From Balneolales bacterium (GTDB taxonomy: Bacteria; Bacteroidota; Rhodothermia; Balneolales; Natronogracilivirgulaceae): a stretch of 9,366 bases of DNA. The DNA is taken from assembly GCA_007133995.1 (NCBI GenBank), contig SLLP01000141.1, positions 1-9,366 of the forward strand, given 5' to 3'. The number at the start of each line of letters is the position of its first letter. The stretch's first letter is position 1. Under the pieces are notes generated by a model. That model saw nothing but the letters and a program-made list of their open reading frames with translations. It was not told where the DNA came from and made no database searches. Position numbers and translations under genes: made by a program. Of the stretch, positions 7,307 to 9,366 are shown piece by piece.

Positions 7307-7761
7307 TGGCTTCCTGTGCTTCCGAATCCTCCATCACCCCGATGGGTATCGGGATCGGGTAAATTATTGACGGACATAACTTCGGCTTTTGTCACGGGCG
7401 AGATTACCATTTGTGCAATGCGATCACCGTGGCGTATCTCATAGGGCTCTTCACCCAGGTTTACAGCGAGAACCTTCACCTCTCCACGATAGTCGGCATC
7501 GATGGTGCCCGGGGTGTTGAGCATGGTGATGCCGTGCCGGAATGCAAGACCGCTGCGTGGTCGTATCTGGGCTTCGTATCCACGCGGGAGCGCCATTTGA
7601 AGCCCGGTCGGAATCAGAGCCCGTTTACCGGGTTCAAGTATCAGCGGCTCGCCGAGTGCTGCCCTCAGGTCCAGTCCGGAAGAGTCCGGCGTCGCATACG
7701 CAGGCTGTTCCAACCCATTTGCATGTGGTAATCGCTTAAAATAAACTTTCAGAGTACTCAC
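7303..7761 (-). CDS. dut: Deoxyuridine 5'-triphosphate nucleotidohydrolase (dUTPase)
   Basis: This enzyme hydrolyses dUTP to dUMP and pyrophosphate, keeping uracil out of DNA and supplying the thymidylate precursor; the family is a homotrimer. All five conserved motifs are present in about 152 residues: SSGLDLRA, PRSGLA, NTPGTIDADYRGE (catalytic Asp and the Tyr that selects uracil), RIAQMVI, and the C-terminal flexible lid RGDGGFGSTG. No ATG starts the frame. GTG at 7761 gives MSTLKVYFKRL, and TTG at 7764, one codon upstream, is equally possible. The gene follows the DUF3108 gene after 71-74 bp and overlaps the MFS start by 4 bp. Apart from the start codon nothing is unusual. Confidence 0.95.
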   Translation of the reverse strand: MSTLKVYFKRLPHANGLEQPAYATPDSSGLDLRAALGEPLILEPGKRALIPTGLQMALPRGYEAQIRPRSGLAFRHGITMLNTPGTIDADYRGEVKVLAVNLGEEPYEIRHGDRIAQMVISPVTKAEVMSVNNLPDPDTHRGDGGFGSTGSH

Positions 7762-7804
7762 CAAATAAAATACCAGTTTGTATGATTTTCTGTGAAATTA
7801 AGTG

Positions 7805-7830
7805 GATGCGGTTTCTTTCTTTCCGGCATC
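7805..7830 (-). other. Possible hairpin between DUF3108 gene and dut
   Basis: GATGCGG (7805-7811) pairs with CCGGCATC (7823-7830) with one bulged base around an 11-nt pyrimidine-rich loop (plus strand). On the transcribed minus strand it is not followed by a U-tract, so it is more likely an RNA-processing or partial-attenuation structure than a terminator, if it acts at all. Confidence 0.25.
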
Positions 7831-7835
7831 AGCTC

Positions 7836-8684
7836 TCAATTCAGACGTTCGTATTCAACCAGCCTGACACGCACGCTGCCAACCCAAATGGAGACTCTGG
7901 CTTCCAGCGGAATGCGCAATTCATCATCCATGAAAAGAGCGGAAAAATCACCGGAAAAACCGAATGGTCCATCAAAACCGGCGTATCCCTCCATGAGATA
8001 GGCCGAAATCGTTTTGTCGGGAAATGCAGATGAATTATAGGTTACCCTATCCGATGAAAATCTCATGTTGATTTCTGATTTCTCGTTGTCAATGTAGATA
8101 GGGTATGTTCTGTCTTGATCTGTTCCGGCAAAAAGTCTCGAGTAGTACATGACCGCCGGTCCGCCATCGGAAGGTTCATCCAGATCAAGGGTATCAATCA
8201 GTTCGCCCTTTTCATAACTGTAGACGAAGCCGGATTCGTAATCAAAATCAAACACATAACGCTCCATCTCGTCATTATGCAACGAATTTTGCCAGAAACG
8301 GAGTCCGTAAGGAATAGAGTCATTGAAAGCCATAAAATTGTGATAATGAACCTCCCGGTGACCGACCAGCGGAATCCTTCTGTTCGAAATCATTTCCGTG
8401 ACCATATGGACTGCAGGAGTATCACGATAGACCGTGTCCTGTTTGAGATAAACGTAGACGTTACCCAGGCGAAGAAAGCCGTAGCGCACTTCGTAGGTCA
8501 GTTTCTCATTGGCATCAACAAGCTGCTGGATGTCGGGGACGTCATCTGCACCTGCTCCTGAAAAGAGAGCGCCGCCTGAACCACTGCTTTCCGCTGACCA
8601 TTCGTCGTACAACAGGCTGTGGGTCAACAGCGCGAAGAACAGTAGTGAAACAATCAGGAGTCCGGCTGACAGATGAAATTTCAT
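7836..8684 (-). CDS. DUF3108 domain-containing envelope protein
   Basis: This is a 282-residue protein of unknown function. The N-terminus has a short basic start and a hydrophobic stretch (about 6-21), read as a signal peptide or membrane anchor. A Ser/Gly/Ala-rich linker (about 30-48) follows. The rest resembles DUF3108: EKLTYEVRYGFLRLGNVYVYL (60-80) near the front, and a C-terminal region with FSALFMDDELRIPLEARVSI (247-266) and VGSVRVRLVEY (268-278). The mix of beta-rich strands and aromatic residues fits a periplasmic beta-sheet protein. Its ATG (8684-8682) overlaps the upstream gene's TGA by one base (TGATG), so it is co-translated with the YffB-like gene. No catalytic motif is recognised and I assign no reaction. 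Confidence 0.82.
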   Translation of the reverse strand: MKFHLSAGLLIVSLLFFALLTHSLLYDEWSAESSGSGGALFSGAGADDVPDIQQLVDANEKLTYEVRYGFLRLGNVYVYLKQDTVYRDTPAVHMVTEMISNRRIPLVGHREVHYHNFMAFNDSIPYGLRFWQNSLHNDEMERYVFDFDYESGFVYSYEKGELIDTLDLDEPSDGGPAVMYYSRLFAGTDQDRTYPIYIDNEKSEINMRFSSDRVTYNSSAFPDKTISAYLMEGYAGFDGPFGFSGDFSALFMDDELRIPLEARVSIWVGSVRVRLVEYERLN

Positions 8685-9034
8685 CAGGATTCTCCCTCAA
8701 CAAACTGTTCCAACGCATCTTCATCAAAGCCAACAAGTACAGCTTCTCCTCGCCGTAGGACCGGGCGTTTGATCATGGTCTGATGTTCCAGCAGCACCTC
8801 GAACAAGTCGTTATCCGTCAGTTCCTTATCAGCCAGATCAAGCATTTTCCATTTGCGTCCCTTGCGGTTGACCAGGGTCTCGAGACCCGCTCTCATCACG
8901 AGTTCAGCCAGTTCATTGGGGGTCAGCGGCTCTTTCTTAACGTCCCGAAAGGAGTAGGAAATATGGTTGTCATCAAGCCAGTTCTTTGTCTTTTTTATGG
9001 TATTGCAATTTGTGATGCCAATTACTTCCAGCAT
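8684..9034 (-). CDS. ArsC/Spx-family thioredoxin-fold protein, YffB-like
   Basis: The 116 residues match the ArsC-like fold in the YffB subgroup: VIGITNCNTIKKTKNWLD (4-21) at the N-terminus, NRKGRKWKMLD (56-66) in the middle, MIKRPVLRRGEAVLVGFDED (87-106) near the end. The single conserved Cys10 stands where the arsenate reductase nucleophile would be. There is no CXXC pair as in redox-sensing Spx, and the context has no ars genes, so arsenate reduction is not implied. E. coli YffB has similar length and motifs; its role is not well defined (glutathione-dependent thiol chemistry has been proposed). It is the first gene of the leftward operon, and its stop overlaps the DUF3108 start by one base. 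The start ATG is at 9034, and about 120 bp separate it from the divergent lipoprotein gene. Confidence 0.88.
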   Translation of the reverse strand: MLEVIGITNCNTIKKTKNWLDDNHISYSFRDVKKEPLTPNELAELVMRAGLETLVNRKGRKWKMLDLADKELTDNDLFEVLLEHQTMIKRPVLRRGEAVLVGFDEDALEQFVEGES

Positions 9035-9152
9035 AATTCGTTATTTTAAAAGTTCAGATTTGCCTGGTTACAGAAAAGAATGGCAAATTACATATTATCT
9101 CACGAAAATGGAGAAGAAAAGGTTCCCAGGGGGGTGCCGGTTTTTCATTATT

Positions 9153-9366
9153 ATGATTTCAGGAATAAGTACAGTATACACCTTGCACATCCGGACACTA
9201 CTTGTTTTGGCGGTTGCCCTGGGTATATTTGCGACGGGGTGCAATCGAAGCCAGGATCAAATTGAATTCGAACAACAGGCTTACCGCACACCGGAAAATT
9301 ATACCGAAACCACACCTGACGGCAAAGTGGTAAGTCGCGATGAAGATGACTGGCGCATCGGTCCCA
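9153..9366 (+). CDS. Probable lipoprotein, N-terminal part (3' end outside window)
   Basis: The frame runs off the right edge and gives 71 visible codons. A hydrophobic signal (TLLVLAVALGIFATGC) ends in a lipobox-like FATGC, so the Cys is expected to be lipidated and the protein placed in an outer or inner membrane leaflet. After the Cys the sequence is polar and acidic (FEQQAYRTPENYTET, then DEDDWRIGP). I do not recognise a domain in the visible part. The start is uncertain: ATG 9153 gives a 29-residue leader. TTG 9183 gives the more classical 19-residue leader beginning MHIRTLLVLA. ATG 9108 is also in frame. The gene is divergent from the YffB-like gene; the 118 bp between them probably hold promoters for both, but I cannot point to clear elements. 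Confidence 0.72.
   Translation, partial: MISGISTVYTLHIRTLLVLAVALGIFATGCNRSQDQIEFEQQAYRTPENYTETTPDGKVVSRDEDDWRIGP

Noticed and set aside
8115..8561. Open frame of 148 codons on the plus strand opposite the DUF3108 gene
   Set aside because: The opposite strand carries a family-matching protein with a signal sequence and coupled start; this frame shows no motif.
8684..9034. Arsenate reductase (arsC) assignment
   Set aside because: The motif around Cys10 and the length fit YffB rather than true ArsC, and there are no arsenic-resistance genes nearby.
9080..9265. Small plus-strand frame of 61 codons at the right edge
   Set aside because: It overlaps the lipoprotein frame, which has a signal peptide and lipobox and stays open to the window end; the small frame has no comparable feature.

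Overview
The window is ordinary, densely packed bacterial chromosome. It carries a branched-chain amino acid cluster, proC, and a convergent housekeeping operon. Medium GC, weak Shine-Dalgarno signals, a DUF3108 envelope protein, an apparent lipoprotein, and a short isopropylmalate synthase of a kind I recall from Bacteroidota suggest the Bacteroidota/Balneolota/Rhodothermota (FCB) group. This is inference from protein resemblance; there is no rRNA here to confirm it.

Left part (1-5048, + strand): the 3' end of citramalate synthase (cimA), then leuA, leuC, leuD and leuB. cimA and leuA overlap by 4 bp; the other genes are separated by 88-144 bp. CimA makes (R)-citramalate from pyruvate and acetyl-CoA. 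LeuA makes 2-isopropylmalate from 2-ketoisovalerate and acetyl-CoA. LeuCD isomerise, and LeuB oxidatively decarboxylates, the products of both synthases. The cluster can therefore feed leucine synthesis and also threonine-independent isoleucine synthesis through 2-oxobutyrate. The visible part of CimA has the allosteric LeuA_dimer domain. LeuA lacks it and ends in an unusual 45-residue tail whose coding sequence contains a slippery A9C tract.

Middle (5049-5987, + strand): a 123-bp spacer, then proC (pyrroline-5-carboxylate reductase, last step of proline synthesis). proC ends just before a convergent operon.

Right part (9034 down to 6014, - strand): a four-gene, tightly spaced operon read leftwards. 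It encodes a YffB/ArsC-family thioredoxin-fold protein, a signal-peptide-bearing DUF3108 protein, dUTPase (dut) and an MFS transporter. Junctions are a 1-bp TGATG overlap, a 71-74-bp spacer with a possible hairpin, and a 4-bp TTGA overlap. At the far right a divergent + strand gene begins; it encodes a probable lipoprotein cut by the window edge.

I see no mobile element, CRISPR array, tRNA, rRNA or obvious defence system, and no gene-free stretch over 300 bp. The observations most worth following up are the LeuA tail with its possible frameshift site and the repeat/palindrome cluster in the leuA-leuC gap.
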